In this document: positions 25,115 through 34,342 of the stretch, in pieces
Position numbering within the stretch: the first letter of the stretch is position 1
How the letters are laid out: each line of letters opens with the position of its first letter
DNA from: Bacteroidales bacterium
GTDB taxonomy: Bacteria; Bacteroidota; Bacteroidia; Bacteroidales; Muribaculaceae
Assembly: GCA_014800895.1 (NCBI GenBank)
Contig: JAAVFG010000023.1
Span: forward strand, 1-64,000
Direction of reading: 5' to 3'
DNA length: 64,000 bases
Notes under the pieces: model-generated
Told to the model about the DNA's origin: nothing
The model's database searches: none
Seen by the model: only the letters and a program-made list of their open reading frames with translations
Translations under genes and position numbers: made by a program

Positions 25115-26676
25115 TGGGACTTATAGATAGTATCATATATATGATCTGGCGAGGATTTGCCATTGGTGTAATTATTTCCGCACCGATGGGACCCGTCGGT
25201 ATACTCTGTGTGCAGCGCACGCTGGAGAAGGGACGTCGTGCAGGTTTCTTTACCGGAATCGGTGCCTCAATCTCCGATCTCTTCTATTGTCTCCTCACAG
25301 GTTTCGGACTCTCCTTTATAGAGGATTTCCTGACACGCAATCAGAATATCCTGCAGTTGGTCGGGTCTGTTGTGCTCATAGGGTTCGGTATATATCTTTT
25401 CAAATCGAATCCGGCACGGAAACTCAAGAAGCCTGATGAGGGGATATCGGATAAGAAGAATCTTCTTAACGGTTTTCTCTTTACCTTCTCCAATCCCTTG
25501 ATAATCTTTCTCATAATAGGATTATTCGCGAGATTTAATTTCGCATTGCCTGATATACAGTTTTATCATTATGTCATCGGCTTCCTGTCGATTGCAGCAG
25601 GAGCGTTGGCATGGTGGTGGGTAGTCACTTTCTTTGTGGCTAAACTGCGCAAGCATTTCAATGTGCGCTCCATGTGGCTAATCAATAAGATAATAGGAGG
25701 TCTGATATTTATCTTCGCTATTGTCGGGATAGTGTCGGCAGTGTCGGCATTGACCTCGGCAGCCGAGCGAACAGACAAGGTGGTGAGGATGAATAAGATA
25801 GATTCCGGATCCAAGGCGGTGATAACATTTCGCGTCGCCAATCTGCATAATGCTGCCGGTAAGAGTTATCCCATATCCGAGGAGAAGGGAAGTCCGAAAG
25901 TAAAGCATCCTCAATGGGGGATAATCTTAAAAGCAGGAAACGGAGAGACGGATTCCATAAGAATTGCTACCCGAGACAATCATCTTGACGAGACTTATGG
26001 GAAAGCTGCCATATTGTTCAGCTTCAATGATGAGATAAAAGAAGAGAAGAGGGGAGGATTTGATTTTTTTACCGGACCTAATGCCTACCGTTTGTCTCTC
26101 GATAGGGGCGCCGGGATGCTTGAGGGAGGAAACAGAGAATATCAGCCGATACTGTCGTGGAGCTCGGGAGTTGAGCAAATAGACAGTGTCGGTTTTTTCG
26201 TCTCTCCCGGCGGGGAGCTTGCCCTATCATATTGGGAGGTAGATTATCCTGACCGGAGGGAGGGTAATGAGCTGAGGGAATATGGGAATAAGGATATACT
26301 GGAGACCTATCTTCTTCGCTCCAAAGACAGCCGGGAGGGTATATATGTCATGCTCGACCGCAGTCTTGATGAAGATTACTTGCGACCCGGGGGCAACTAC
26401 CGGCTGGCAATGGTAGCGGACGGCACGGATGGCTATGAACTGATATATCTATCCGGCGCTGAAAAAGAGGCGGATTTATGGAAACCTGGGATGGTCAAAG
26501 CGCGGTTGCGTCCTAACGGCATACCGGAGATATACGATGTGGTATGGATCGATGCCGCCGGCAGAAAGATTTCCACTGAAGTGAAGGCGCAGATATCTCT
26601 GCCGATTATTTCCATCAGTTTCCCTTATCTCTCTTCCGACATCCGGCTTCGGAAGGTCTCCGATAAGTTGAAATAA
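25114..26676 (+). CDS. LysE-family transporter fused to a large C-terminal domain
   Basis: A 520-residue protein. Residues 1 to about 215 form a LysE/RhtB-type exporter with about six membrane segments and the start GFAIGVIISAPMGPVGILCVQRTLEKGRRAGFFTGIGASISDLFYCLL. About 300 further residues follow, with many beta-strand-like stretches and no recognised motif (for example DSGSKAVITFRVANLHNAA, PYRLSL-type patterns and GFFVSPGGELALSYWEVD). LysE proteins are normally about 200-220 residues, so this is a fusion. The exporter substrate and the role of the extra domain are unknown. The start overlaps the Rieske-like gene by one base. Confidence 0.82.
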   Translation: MGLIDSIIYMIWRGFAIGVIISAPMGPVGILCVQRTLEKGRRAGFFTGIGASISDLFYCLLTGFGLSFIEDFLTRNQNILQLVGSVVLIGFGIYLFKSNPARKLKKPDEGISDKKNLLNGFLFTFSNPLIIFLIIGLFARFNFALPDIQFYHYVIGFLSIAAGALAWWWVVTFFVAKLRKHFNVRSMWLINKIIGGLIFIFAIVGIVSAVSALTSAAERTDKVVRMNKIDSGSKAVITFRVANLHNAAGKSYPISEEKGSPKVKHPQWGIILKAGNGETDSIRIATRDNHLDETYGKAAILFSFNDEIKEEKRGGFDFFTGPNAYRLSLDRGAGMLEGGNREYQPILSWSSGVEQIDSVGFFVSPGGELALSYWEVDYPDRREGNELREYGNKDILETYLLRSKDSREGIYVMLDRSLDEDYLRPGGNYRLAMVADGTDGYELIYLSGAEKEADLWKPGMVKARLRPNGIPEIYDVVWIDAAGRKISTEVKAQISLPIISISFPYLSSDIRLRKVSDKLK

Positions 26677-26691
26677 GTTCCGGGAGCAGGA

Positions 26692-27372
26692 TTAGAAAGT
26701 AACGCCTAAGGTAAGGAGTGAGAGGCGTGTGGAGGGGGAAGTATCAATAATGGATTGAGCTGCGGCAGTTAGTGTGGTGCCGGTGGTGCAGACATCATCA
26801 AGGAGTATGATTTTACGGTTGGCTAAATCATGATTTGCTTTCAGGGTAAAGACATGCTCAAGATTTTGTCGGCGCTCATCAAGGGTGAGCTTTGTCTGTG
26901 TCTTGTGTGGACGGCAAGCGCGAAGAGAAGTAGAGACGGGTATGCCTGTAACTGCCGAGAGACCCGCAGCGATTTCCTCAGTCTGATTATATCCGCGGCG
27001 CGCTTTCTTCATGAAGTGCATCGGCACGGGGACAATGAAATCCGCATCATTAAGGAAATCAGAGGTCATTAATTCATTACCCATCACTTCCCCCATATAT
27101 CTCGCCAGCTGACGGAAACGACGGTATTTGAGATCCTGCATGATTATAGACAACTCGGCTTCGGCGCGATAGAAGAAATGCCCGGCGGCGCGGTCGAATG
27201 GGAAAAGCCCTGCAAAACGTTCCTCCATGCGGTTGTCGGGAGTGCGGTAAAATTGTGTGCGAGGGAGTGACTTCAGGCAGGCACTGCATAGAAGATGCCG
27301 GTGGTCGGCAGTATCGGGAGGAAGACTTCTGCCGCAAAGATGACAGGTGGGCGGGAAGAGAAATGACAACAA
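26692..27372 (-). CDS. comF: ComF family phosphoribosyltransferase-like protein
   Basis: A 226-residue protein of the ComF/GntX type: an N-terminal zinc-binding C-x2-C pair (FPPTCHLCGRSL) with a second pair LLCSACLKSLP, and a C-terminal phosphoribosyltransferase-like domain with the PRPP loop KIILLDDVCTTGTTLTAAA near residue 190-208. ComF is needed for DNA uptake in transformable bacteria and is widespread elsewhere with unclear function. It converges with the LysE-fusion gene and lies downstream of recX on the same strand. Confidence 0.9.
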   Translation of the reverse strand: MLSFLFPPTCHLCGRSLPPDTADHRHLLCSACLKSLPRTQFYRTPDNRMEERFAGLFPFDRAAGHFFYRAEAELSIIMQDLKYRRFRQLARYMGEVMGNELMTSDFLNDADFIVPVPMHFMKKARRGYNQTEEIAAGLSAVTGIPVSTSLRACRPHKTQTKLTLDERRQNLEHVFTLKANHDLANRKIILLDDVCTTGTTLTAAAQSIIDTSPSTRLSLLTLGVTF

Positions 27373-27449
27373 TTTTATCGGGATTTAATAGTGTCGGTAA
27401 AAGAGGCTTTTTATGCAAACTATGGTTTTGAATATGACTGTTAATGTAA

Positions 27450-27926
27450 TCAGCCATCCGACTTGAGCCGGCTGATTATGGAAGAGATCACCGGAGCCTC
27501 AAACCCTTTTGCAGCGAGATGCCGGAAAAGTTTGGCTCTATCCTGATAGTCAGCGATGTTGAGGGATTTGGCTTTGACTGCAGCAGCTCTGCGAGCTGCA
27601 TCCATGTAGTCCTTCTCTTCAATCGCATCGAGAGCCGCTCTGATAGAGGCGTTGTCTATACGTTTGGCATATAATCCCATACGTATCTTATTTCTTCCCC
27701 AAGCTGAGAATCTTACCTTATCGCGGGCATATGCTGTGGCAAAGCGTTGGTCGGAGATAAATTTATTCTCCTCGAGAAAGGAGATGATTTCTCTTATCTG
27801 TGTATAGGGGAGATTCATCCGCTTCAACTTCTCGGTTATCTCAAAACTGCAATGCTCGGCACGCGCGCAGAGGTCAGCCATGCGCAGTCGGGCGGCTTCC
27901 GGTGTGATCGGTTTTTTGCGTATCAT
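27450..27926 (-). CDS. recX: RecX regulatory protein
   Basis: A 158-residue RecX, which binds the RecA filament and modulates its activity. The family pattern is clear: ALRMADLCARAEHCSFEITEKLKRMNLPYTQIREIISFLEENKFISDQRFATAYARDKVRFSAWGRNKIRMGLYAKRI. It lies on the minus strand, divergent from the subtilase gene with about 108 nt between, and upstream of comF. recA itself is not in the window. Confidence 0.92.
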   Translation of the reverse strand: MIRKKPITPEAARLRMADLCARAEHCSFEITEKLKRMNLPYTQIREIISFLEENKFISDQRFATAYARDKVRFSAWGRNKIRMGLYAKRIDNASIRAALDAIEEKDYMDAARRAAAVKAKSLNIADYQDRAKLFRHLAAKGFEAPVISSIISRLKSDG

Positions 27927-28034
27927 CTCTTCCTTTTACTCAAAATTCTCAAAATAACAGTTAAATGAATAACGCTTCGGGAAGATAGAATATTTTATCA
28001 ATATTTATCGTTACTCACATATATACATTCATAC

Positions 28035-30251
28035 ATGAGACGAAAAAACTACATAATATATAGCTTATTATTCAGCTCCTTATTCCCATTGCCAGGGCAT
28101 GCCGGAGTAAAACTTCCTACTTCGGATTTGGTGCGTTTGAATTCCATATCCCAAACCGCTTCGGGAGAAGGGAGTGTCTTGACCCGCAGCGACTCTAAAG
28201 TGGAAATGCTCATAAGGTATGATGATGAGGAGACGCTTGCAGAAATAGAGAAGGCGGGAGCGGAGATTTTCTCGCTTGTCGGTCTTCACGGCGTGATAGT
28301 TGCCGCCTCTCCTGACCGGCTGCAGCAGATAGCCGATTGCCGTGGTGTGACCGGGGCGCGCCTCTCCGGCAAATTGAGGCGTGGAAACAATAATGCTATT
28401 TTATCCTCCGGTGTCAATACTGTGCATGAAGGTCTGAATCTTCCGCAGGGATACGACGGAAAGGGGGTTGTGTTAGGAATGTATGACGTAGGTATAGATC
28501 CCAACCATATACATTTTCAGGATAAGAGCGGAAAGACAAAAATAAAGAGATTCCTGCATTATAAAAATGCCTCCTCAACGCCTGCCATACTATCTACCAC
28601 CACGCAGATTTCCAGCTTTACGAGTGATGACCCGGGGGAAACGCATGGCACACATGTGTTGGGTATAATGGCAGGTGGTTTTCATGATACATCTGTTTCC
28701 GGAGCTCCCGATTATCGTGGCGTCGCACCGGGGGCGGAATTGATCGTAGGAGCCGGTGCGGGTTATAATACGCAGATACTGGATGCCGTGGAGAGGATCG
28801 GTAAATATGCGATGGAGCAGGGCAAGCCCTGTGTGGTCAATCTCTCCTTCGGAGATAATATCGGTCCGCATGATGGCTCGGATGCCTTTACCAAGACTCT
28901 CAATGAGATAGCCGAAAAATATAATATCGCCCTTTGTCTGGCAGCCGGTAATGAAGCGGATCTCCCCATCTCTATTGTGAAGACTCTGGCGAAGGATGAT
29001 AGTCAGTTGCAGACTTTGGTGGCGAAAATAAGCTATGATCAGGGAGCTTCATTCTTAGCTCAGGGTCCTGTGGAGGTATGGAGCCCGGACTCTACACCTT
29101 TTGATGTGTATCTTGATCTGCTGGATGCAAATGATTCCGGCAAGGTATTGTATACTCTACAGATACCTGTCGGAAAGGAGACATATCTTACTTCCGGAAA
29201 TCGTTTGCAGCAAACAGTCGGCTCTACAGGCAATATGCATCTCATAAGCAGCGGCACACCCTTCCAGACTTTATTCAACAACAGTTATATGGGAGGAGTA
29301 GCCGGGATTGACTCCGAGAACGGATGTTATTCCGCAAGGTTGAATTTCTATATAGCCGGTAAGAGTGTGTCGACAATCCATACCAAATATGTAAGAATAA
29401 GGGTAACGGGTAAAGAAGGGCAGAGGATATATCTCTATACCGACGGATATGATTTAGGATTCGGCACAGCGGAGGATCTTAACGGTATAGATGTGCCTGA
29501 CGGTTTTGGTAGCAACTCAAATATGGCTTCCGGCAGCGACACATTTGCCGTCGGCAGTTATGTTACGAAAAACATAGCAGGTTCAGGATATCCGAGCCAG
29601 AATATCGGGGAGATAAGTTTCTTCTCCTCATATGGAGAGACACTCGACGGCAGAGTGATGCCTGATGTGGTAGCTCCCGGTCAGGTAATCGTTTCGGCGC
29701 GTAACGGCGAGATGCCGACCACTGCTGAATATAATTATTATTATCCCGTGGAATATACTTATACGGATAAAAATAGCGGCGGGAGCTACCATTGGACATC
29801 AATGGCAGGCACTTCTCAGGCGTCTCCCCATATGGCGGGAGTAATGGCTCTGATGCGTGGCGCCAATCCCTCTCTGAGTAATCAGGAAATCTATTCGCTC
29901 GCAAGAGAAAGCGCGGTGAAGCCGGGGGAGAGTTCGGAGAAGTGGGGATATGGCAGACTTGATGCCATCGCTGCTGTAAAGGCGGTATTGAAAGAATCAT
30001 CCATAGATGACCTGGTGGAGACCGGTGTGGAGAGTATTCTTGTCAATGTCAACTCCGAGGGGATAGAGATAATTACCGCCGGGGAGGAGGGTATGTCAGT
30101 CTCGCTTTATGACCTTGCCGGAATCTGTCATTTTAACGCCGACATTCCCGGTAATGAATTGCGACTTCCCGTTGCCGGATATCAGCCTGGTGTATATCTG
30201 CTTAACGTGCGTAACGGCAAGCAGACAAAAAGAATGAAAATCAGAATTTAA
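28035..30251 (+). CDS. S8 family subtilisin-like protease with T9SS sorting tail
   Basis: A 738-residue secreted serine protease. Signal peptide about 1-23; catalytic Asp in VVLGMYDVGIDPNH (D151), His in GETHGTHVLGIMAGG (H204) and Ser in SMAGTSQASPHMAG (near 594). A long insertion (about 320-460) separates His and Ser. The C-terminal 75 residues (SVSLYDLAGICHF...PGVYLLNVRNGKQTKRMKIRI) form a type A T9SS sorting domain, so it should cross the outer membrane through the system encoded at 13.5-20.5 kb. It is a single-gene unit with a strong terminator. Confidence 0.93.
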   Translation: MRRKNYIIYSLLFSSLFPLPGHAGVKLPTSDLVRLNSISQTASGEGSVLTRSDSKVEMLIRYDDEETLAEIEKAGAEIFSLVGLHGVIVAASPDRLQQIADCRGVTGARLSGKLRRGNNNAILSSGVNTVHEGLNLPQGYDGKGVVLGMYDVGIDPNHIHFQDKSGKTKIKRFLHYKNASSTPAILSTTTQISSFTSDDPGETHGTHVLGIMAGGFHDTSVSGAPDYRGVAPGAELIVGAGAGYNTQILDAVERIGKYAMEQGKPCVVNLSFGDNIGPHDGSDAFTKTLNEIAEKYNIALCLAAGNEADLPISIVKTLAKDDSQLQTLVAKISYDQGASFLAQGPVEVWSPDSTPFDVYLDLLDANDSGKVLYTLQIPVGKETYLTSGNRLQQTVGSTGNMHLISSGTPFQTLFNNSYMGGVAGIDSENGCYSARLNFYIAGKSVSTIHTKYVRIRVTGKEGQRIYLYTDGYDLGFGTAEDLNGIDVPDGFGSNSNMASGSDTFAVGSYVTKNIAGSGYPSQNIGEISFFSSYGETLDGRVMPDVVAPGQVIVSARNGEMPTTAEYNYYYPVEYTYTDKNSGGSYHWTSMAGTSQASPHMAGVMALMRGANPSLSNQEIYSLARESAVKPGESSEKWGYGRLDAIAAVKAVLKESSIDDLVETGVESILVNVNSEGIEIITAGEEGMSVSLYDLAGICHFNADIPGNELRLPVAGYQPGVYLLNVRNGKQTKRMKIRI

Positions 30252-30254
30252 ATT

Positions 30255-30312
30255 AACTTCAAGACTCCATCCAATTCTATCTATATGATTGGCTGGAGTC
30301 TTGAAGTTTTAA
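30255..30312 (+). terminator. strong rho-independent terminator after the subtilase gene
   Basis: The arms 30255-30275 and 30288-30308 pair over 21 bp with one mismatch, with a 12-nt loop, followed by TTAATT. The hairpin starts 4 nt after the stop codon. It may also act on transcripts from the other side. Confidence 0.85.
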
Positions 30313-30331
30313 TTATAATAAGCAGCTTGGA

Positions 30332-31177
30332 ATGACGCTCAGAGAATTAGTCACATCCTTACGCCATAGGCTGACTCCCGACTATGGGGAGCGAGAAGCC
30401 AAGGCGATCATACGCCTTATATTCTATTCCCTCAAAGGCTGGGAAGGAACTGACATGATTATCCATGAGGGAGATGAGATTTCAGAGTATATTCAGGAGA
30501 AAATAGAGGAGATACTCGAAAGGCTTGCCCGTCGCGAACCTATCCAATATATCCTCTCCTCTGCCTATTTCTATGGAATGGATCTGAAGGTGACCCCAGC
30601 CACTCTTATCCCGCGTCCCGAGACCGAGGAAATGGTCGATCTTATTGTAAAAAGATATGGAGGGAGCAAAGATCTGAATGTATTGGATATCGGCACCGGT
30701 TCGGGGGCTATAGCTATCGCTCTTTCCCGCAATCTTCCCTTTTCTGAGGTCACTGCGCTCGATTTCTCCGAGGAGGCGTTGAAAGTGGCGCGTGAGAATG
30801 CCGCGACTTTCAAGGCTGATATTGATTTTATCCATGCGGATATCTTTACATTTCTTCCCGAGGAGAAGGAATATGACATAATCGTGAGCAATCCTCCTTA
30901 CATTGATGAGTCGGAGAAGAAGGATATGGAGCGGAATGTGCTTGATTACGAGCCTCACACGGCGTTATTCGTGCCTGATGATAACCCTCTCATCTTTTAT
31001 TCGCGCATAGCGGAGGTGGCGGCGCGAGGGTTGAAGCCCGGAGGCGCTTTATGGTTTGAGATCAATCCCCGCCATGCAGTTGACTTAGTCGCCCTGCTGA
31101 AGCGTGAAAACTTCCGGGATATAGAGCTTCACAAAGACCTTTATGGCAGAGAGCGTTTCCTCTCGGCAACCCTTTAG
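30332..31177 (+). CDS. prmC: peptide chain release factor N5-glutamine methyltransferase
   Basis: Methylates the glutamine of the GGQ motif in release factors with S-adenosylmethionine. The 281-residue protein shows the N-terminal helical domain, PIQYILSSAYFYGMDLKVTPATLIPRPETEEMVDLIV near 70-107, the SAM-binding VLDIGTGSGAIAIALSRNLP near 120-139 and the catalytic NPPY motif in DIIVSNPPYIDESEKKDM near 183. It follows the subtilase terminator and converges with lrgB. Confidence 0.95.
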   Translation: MTLRELVTSLRHRLTPDYGEREAKAIIRLIFYSLKGWEGTDMIIHEGDEISEYIQEKIEEILERLARREPIQYILSSAYFYGMDLKVTPATLIPRPETEEMVDLIVKRYGGSKDLNVLDIGTGSGAIAIALSRNLPFSEVTALDFSEEALKVARENAATFKADIDFIHADIFTFLPEEKEYDIIVSNPPYIDESEKKDMERNVLDYEPHTALFVPDDNPLIFYSRIAEVAARGLKPGGALWFEINPRHAVDLVALLKRENFRDIELHKDLYGRERFLSATL

Positions 31178-31231
31178 GTGATGATGCCATAATTGTAATT
31201 CACTCAATCATAGAGATAAAGCGCCGGTGCT

Positions 31232-31930
31232 TCACATCAGCATCTCCATTAATGGTCCGGCGAAGAAGGCGGTGAGGATACCATTGAGGATTAGACCTAA
31301 TGTGGCGTAGGCTCCATAACGGTCGGAGATGATACTGATACGGTTAGTACCCATCACATGCGCCGCCGTGCCCATGCTCAGACTCTGCGACACTGCATGA
31401 TTCACATGTCCCCATGCCATCATCTTCAGACCTAAAGCAGAGCCAATCATCCCTACCACAACAACTATGGCGGAGGTGAGCGCAGGAATACCTCCGATCT
31501 GTCGGGATATCTCTATGGCAATAGGAGTCGACACCGATTTAGGGGCGAGGGACGCTATCACATCGGGAGCCGCACCGAGCCATTTCGCCACTAATACTAC
31601 TGTGATGATGCCGACAAGACATCCCACCACCTCAGTGATGAAAAGAGTCAGAAACTGACTGCGTATATGTTTCAGCTCGTTGAAGAGCGGAAGACCTAAC
31701 GCCACGATAGCCGGCTTGAGCCAGAACTCGATCAGCGAGCCGGACTCATAGTATTTCTCAAAGGATATCCCTGTGATTTTCAGAAAAGCAATTAGGAAAG
31801 CGATAGTCAGAAGCATCGGGCTCATCCATGTCTGACCACTCTTCTTCTGCAGCCAACCCGATCCCCAATAGACGAGGAAGGTGATGGTGATTAGAGCCAT
31901 GGGAGAGGAAAGGTGTTCGATAATATTCAT
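31232..31930 (-). CDS. lrgB: LrgB family membrane protein
   Basis: A 232-residue membrane protein with several hydrophobic helices and the family core TVVLVAKWLGAAPDVIASLAPKSVSTPIAIEISRQIGGIPALTSAIVVVVGMIGSALG. LrgB works with LrgA; in Gram-positive bacteria the pair affects murein hydrolase export and cell lysis, and related plant and bacterial proteins transport small organic acids. The start overlaps the end of lrgA by 4 bp, so translation is coupled. Confidence 0.92.
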   Translation of the reverse strand: MNIIEHLSSPMALITITFLVYWGSGWLQKKSGQTWMSPMLLTIAFLIAFLKITGISFEKYYESGSLIEFWLKPAIVALGLPLFNELKHIRSQFLTLFITEVVGCLVGIITVVLVAKWLGAAPDVIASLAPKSVSTPIAIEISRQIGGIPALTSAIVVVVGMIGSALGLKMMAWGHVNHAVSQSLSMGTAAHVMGTNRISIISDRYGAYATLGLILNGILTAFFAGPLMEMLM

Positions 31931-32280
31931 TTCTTACGATGTCTGAAGCATTTATGGAGATACTGGTGGAGATGACCTGTAATAAGGAGCACCACGATAA
32001 TAGACACGATTGTGGCGACCGTGATGGGAAGCCACTCCTTCGCTATGAGATCAAAATAGAGCATCAGCGCCACACCCGGAGGGATGAAGAAGAAAGCCAT
32101 GTTGGAGATTAGAAATTTGCAGACAGGGGCTACTGTCTTGGGATTGACAATCTTGCGCTCCAGCAGTAATGTGAGCACGAGCATACCCCAGATAGATCCG
32201 GGAATGTTCAGACCGGGGATGAGGGCTAATAATTCTCCGATAGCGAGACAGCCGAAGATGATGCCGAATTGTTTAGCCAT
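31927..32280 (-). CDS. lrgA: LrgA/CidA family holin-like protein
   Basis: Started at the ATG at complement 32278-32280, the protein has 117 residues and begins MAKQFGIIFGCLAIGELLALIPGLNIPGSIWGMLVLTLLL, the usual CidA/LrgA start; a frame extension of 26 codons upstream is open but adds a polar stretch that the family lacks. Four membrane segments are visible. It is the small partner of LrgB and overlaps it by 4 bp. Confidence 0.9.
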   Translation of the reverse strand: MAKQFGIIFGCLAIGELLALIPGLNIPGSIWGMLVLTLLLERKIVNPKTVAPVCKFLISNMAFFFIPPGVALMLYFDLIAKEWLPITVATIVSIIVVLLITGHLHQYLHKCFRHRKK

Positions 32281-32404
32281 AGTGGAAAAAGAGTTAGACA
32301 CTGCAAATTTACATATTTTCGGGCGGTTGACAATAGGTTTCATGTTTTGAGTATACAAAAAAGAGAGCGAATCAGAATTAATCTCATTCTGACTCGCCCT
32401 ATCT

Positions 32405-32518
32405 GTAGGGACGTACCCAAGGTGCGTCCGGTTTTATAATCTTTGTGTTGGCGTACCTTCGGTGCGTCCGGACTCAATATATTTGTAGGGACGCACCCAA
32501 GGTGCGTCCGGTTTTTTT
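32405..32518. repeat. three copies of a palindromic GGTGCGTCC repeat
   Basis: Copies at about 32405-32434, 32447-32471 and 32484-32518 share CCxxxGGTGCGTCCGG. In the third, GGACGCACC-CAA-GGTGCGTCC is a perfect hairpin followed by seven T on the plus strand, and in the first it has one mismatch. They lie between lrgA and the porin gene, both of which are read leftwards, so the plus-strand T-tract does not end a gene here. The form resembles REP-like elements. Another hairpin, with arms near 32368-32380 and 32385-32397, precedes them. Confidence 0.8.
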
Positions 32519-33788
32519 AGAAAGTCACAGCCAACTGTGCCTGTATACGGTTGGAGTGAAGACCTTCGCCGGCTACATTCTTGCTATGTCCATAGTCATA
32601 TTCGAGTCCGGCAGAGATGAATTTATTGAAGGTATATATCACGTTTGCAGCCACATAATCTCCGTAACGATATGTGTCATTGCTCACGGCGGCTCCTGAA
32701 GGCATCCAGTTGGTCAGATGGCTATACATGATGTTGCTTGACACTTTCGGAGAGAAAACATATGACAGACCGCCCGTAAGACCCAGATTTTTGACAGCCT
32801 TCATCTTTCCTGCCTGATCCACAGCCACTGCATCGAGTCCGAGGTCGGCATCATCCTGAAGATATGTACCGATCCCCGCGCCGTAAGTGGCATCAAACTG
32901 AGCGGAGAGGTTGCCGACGATAGGAGTGACTCCTGACAACTGTATACCTCCTCCCTGTAAAGTCTTGTTCTTGGCATCCGCTACATTGCGGTATTGCATC
33001 GGGCGGTAGATACCTGAAAGGCGGATATGTGCGTTGTCATTCCAACCATACTGCAGATAGAGAGGTATGGCAGGTATTCGCTGGTTGATTGTTGAAGTAG
33101 TAGAGGAGGTGGACAGATCCGCCGTAGGAGCGTCAATACCTATTGCTCCGGAGAAATTTTTTGTGAAGGATTGGGTCCAGAAAGCGGTAAAGAGAGACTT
33201 GGAGACAGATCCGTTCGGACCCTCGCTGTCGATTGTGAAAGGCATCGCTTCGCCATCGGTGAATGCTGAGTGGGTATATCCGACAGTCAATCCGCGGAAT
33301 TTACCATAGGCGTGAGAAACCTTTATGCCGTTGTTCAGACCCGTGAATTTCGCCTTGAAGAATATACCGATTTTATTCTCATTATTAGGCATGGCGACAA
33401 AGTTCATATAGAAAGATGAGGATTGCCATGCAAAGCGGGTAGCTCCGCCGTTGCCCGGAGTTTTGGGAGTCAGAGAGGAGGGGGTGAAATCAAGAGCGGA
33501 AGGCATGTTATCGCCGAAATCGAACATTGCCTCGCCGAGGAACTGTGCGCCGATACCAAGATAGAATTTCTGTTCCTTGCCGACTAATGCGAAGCGGGGA
33601 AGACCGTTATCGTTGGGAGTTTTGGGAGCGTTCTCCTGCATTGCTTCCTTTACCTCCGAGGGGTTGGCATGATTTATAAGAGGGGTGACAACATCTGAGC
33701 TCTCGAGGCGGTTATCACGCTGCGCGTTAGCGGCGAAAGGAGTCATACCCGCAACGACTGCTGAAAGAGTAAGTAAAGCTTTTTTCAT
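32517..33788 (-). CDS. outer-membrane porin, DcaP-like
   Basis: A 423-residue protein with a signal peptide (MKKALLTLSAVVAGMTPFAANA) and a C-terminus with many alternating amphipathic strands ending in QAQLAVTF, where the last phenylalanine is the usual outer-membrane barrel signal. The segment KFYLGIGAQFLGEAMFDFGD and SSFYMNFVAMPNNENKIGIFFKAKFTGLNNGIKVSHAYGKFRGLTVGYTHSAFTDGEA fit the DcaP-like trimeric porin pattern. It would let small solutes through the outer membrane; the substrate is unknown. It is a single-gene unit. Confidence 0.78.
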   Translation of the reverse strand: MKKALLTLSAVVAGMTPFAANAQRDNRLESSDVVTPLINHANPSEVKEAMQENAPKTPNDNGLPRFALVGKEQKFYLGIGAQFLGEAMFDFGDNMPSALDFTPSSLTPKTPGNGGATRFAWQSSSFYMNFVAMPNNENKIGIFFKAKFTGLNNGIKVSHAYGKFRGLTVGYTHSAFTDGEAMPFTIDSEGPNGSVSKSLFTAFWTQSFTKNFSGAIGIDAPTADLSTSSTTSTINQRIPAIPLYLQYGWNDNAHIRLSGIYRPMQYRNVADAKNKTLQGGGIQLSGVTPIVGNLSAQFDATYGAGIGTYLQDDADLGLDAVAVDQAGKMKAVKNLGLTGGLSYVFSPKVSSNIMYSHLTNWMPSGAAVSNDTYRYGDYVAANVIYTFNKFISAGLEYDYGHSKNVAGEGLHSNRIQAQLAVTF

Positions 33789-33945
33789 AGCAAATGGTAA
33801 TATATTATAATTCCAATACGATGATGCATATACTCACTTCCGGATCTTTCCAAGCGTCACAAGGTATATGGCACACCAGTATAAACTGACATTAAAACAA
33901 AGAGAGGCAATAATTAGTTTTCATAAATTGGTGGTGAGGCTCTTT

Positions 33946-34276
33946 TAGACAGCAGGACAATTTTTACAGTGTATTTCAGACAATAGGACAGGAGATTTTT
34001 AGACAGTATAACAGTCGGACATTTTTTGACATTATATTTTAGACAGTAGGACAGTAGGACATTTTTTGACAGTATATTTTAGACATCAGAACAGGAAGAT
34101 CCGGATGGTAGCCGCGGAGCGGCGAGTCTTTGTTTAGCCCCCGGTAAGGGCATAGCCCGTAGCCGGGGGGCAAGTCAAGACGAGATTACTCGGCGGCGGA
34201 GCCGTCGGTGTTCAAAATTCAGAGGATGAGACAGCGGCGCACTGGGGGCGGGAGCCTCCCGCCCCCAGTCGCCGCC
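33946..34276. repeat. modular intergenic repeat, copy A
   Basis: Starts with a tandem of diverged units of the form TAGACAGTAGGACAttttt (33946-34093), then a conserved core from GAAGATCCGGATGGTAGCC through hairpins such as GCCGCGGAGCGGC and CCCCCGG...CCGGGGG, ending in a 27-nt palindrome at 34242-34268 (CTGGGGGCGGGAG / CTCCCGCCCCCAG). The core is nearly the same as the one at 51448-51615, and parts recur inverted at 58160-58460. It fills most of the gap after the porin gene. The remaining gap, 33789-33945, holds nothing recognised. Confidence 0.85.
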
Positions 34277-34342
34277 AATGTAAGGCTACAATATTTTCAT
34301 TCTTATTTTTATCCTATGTGTGCCATGTGCCGAGTGTATATA

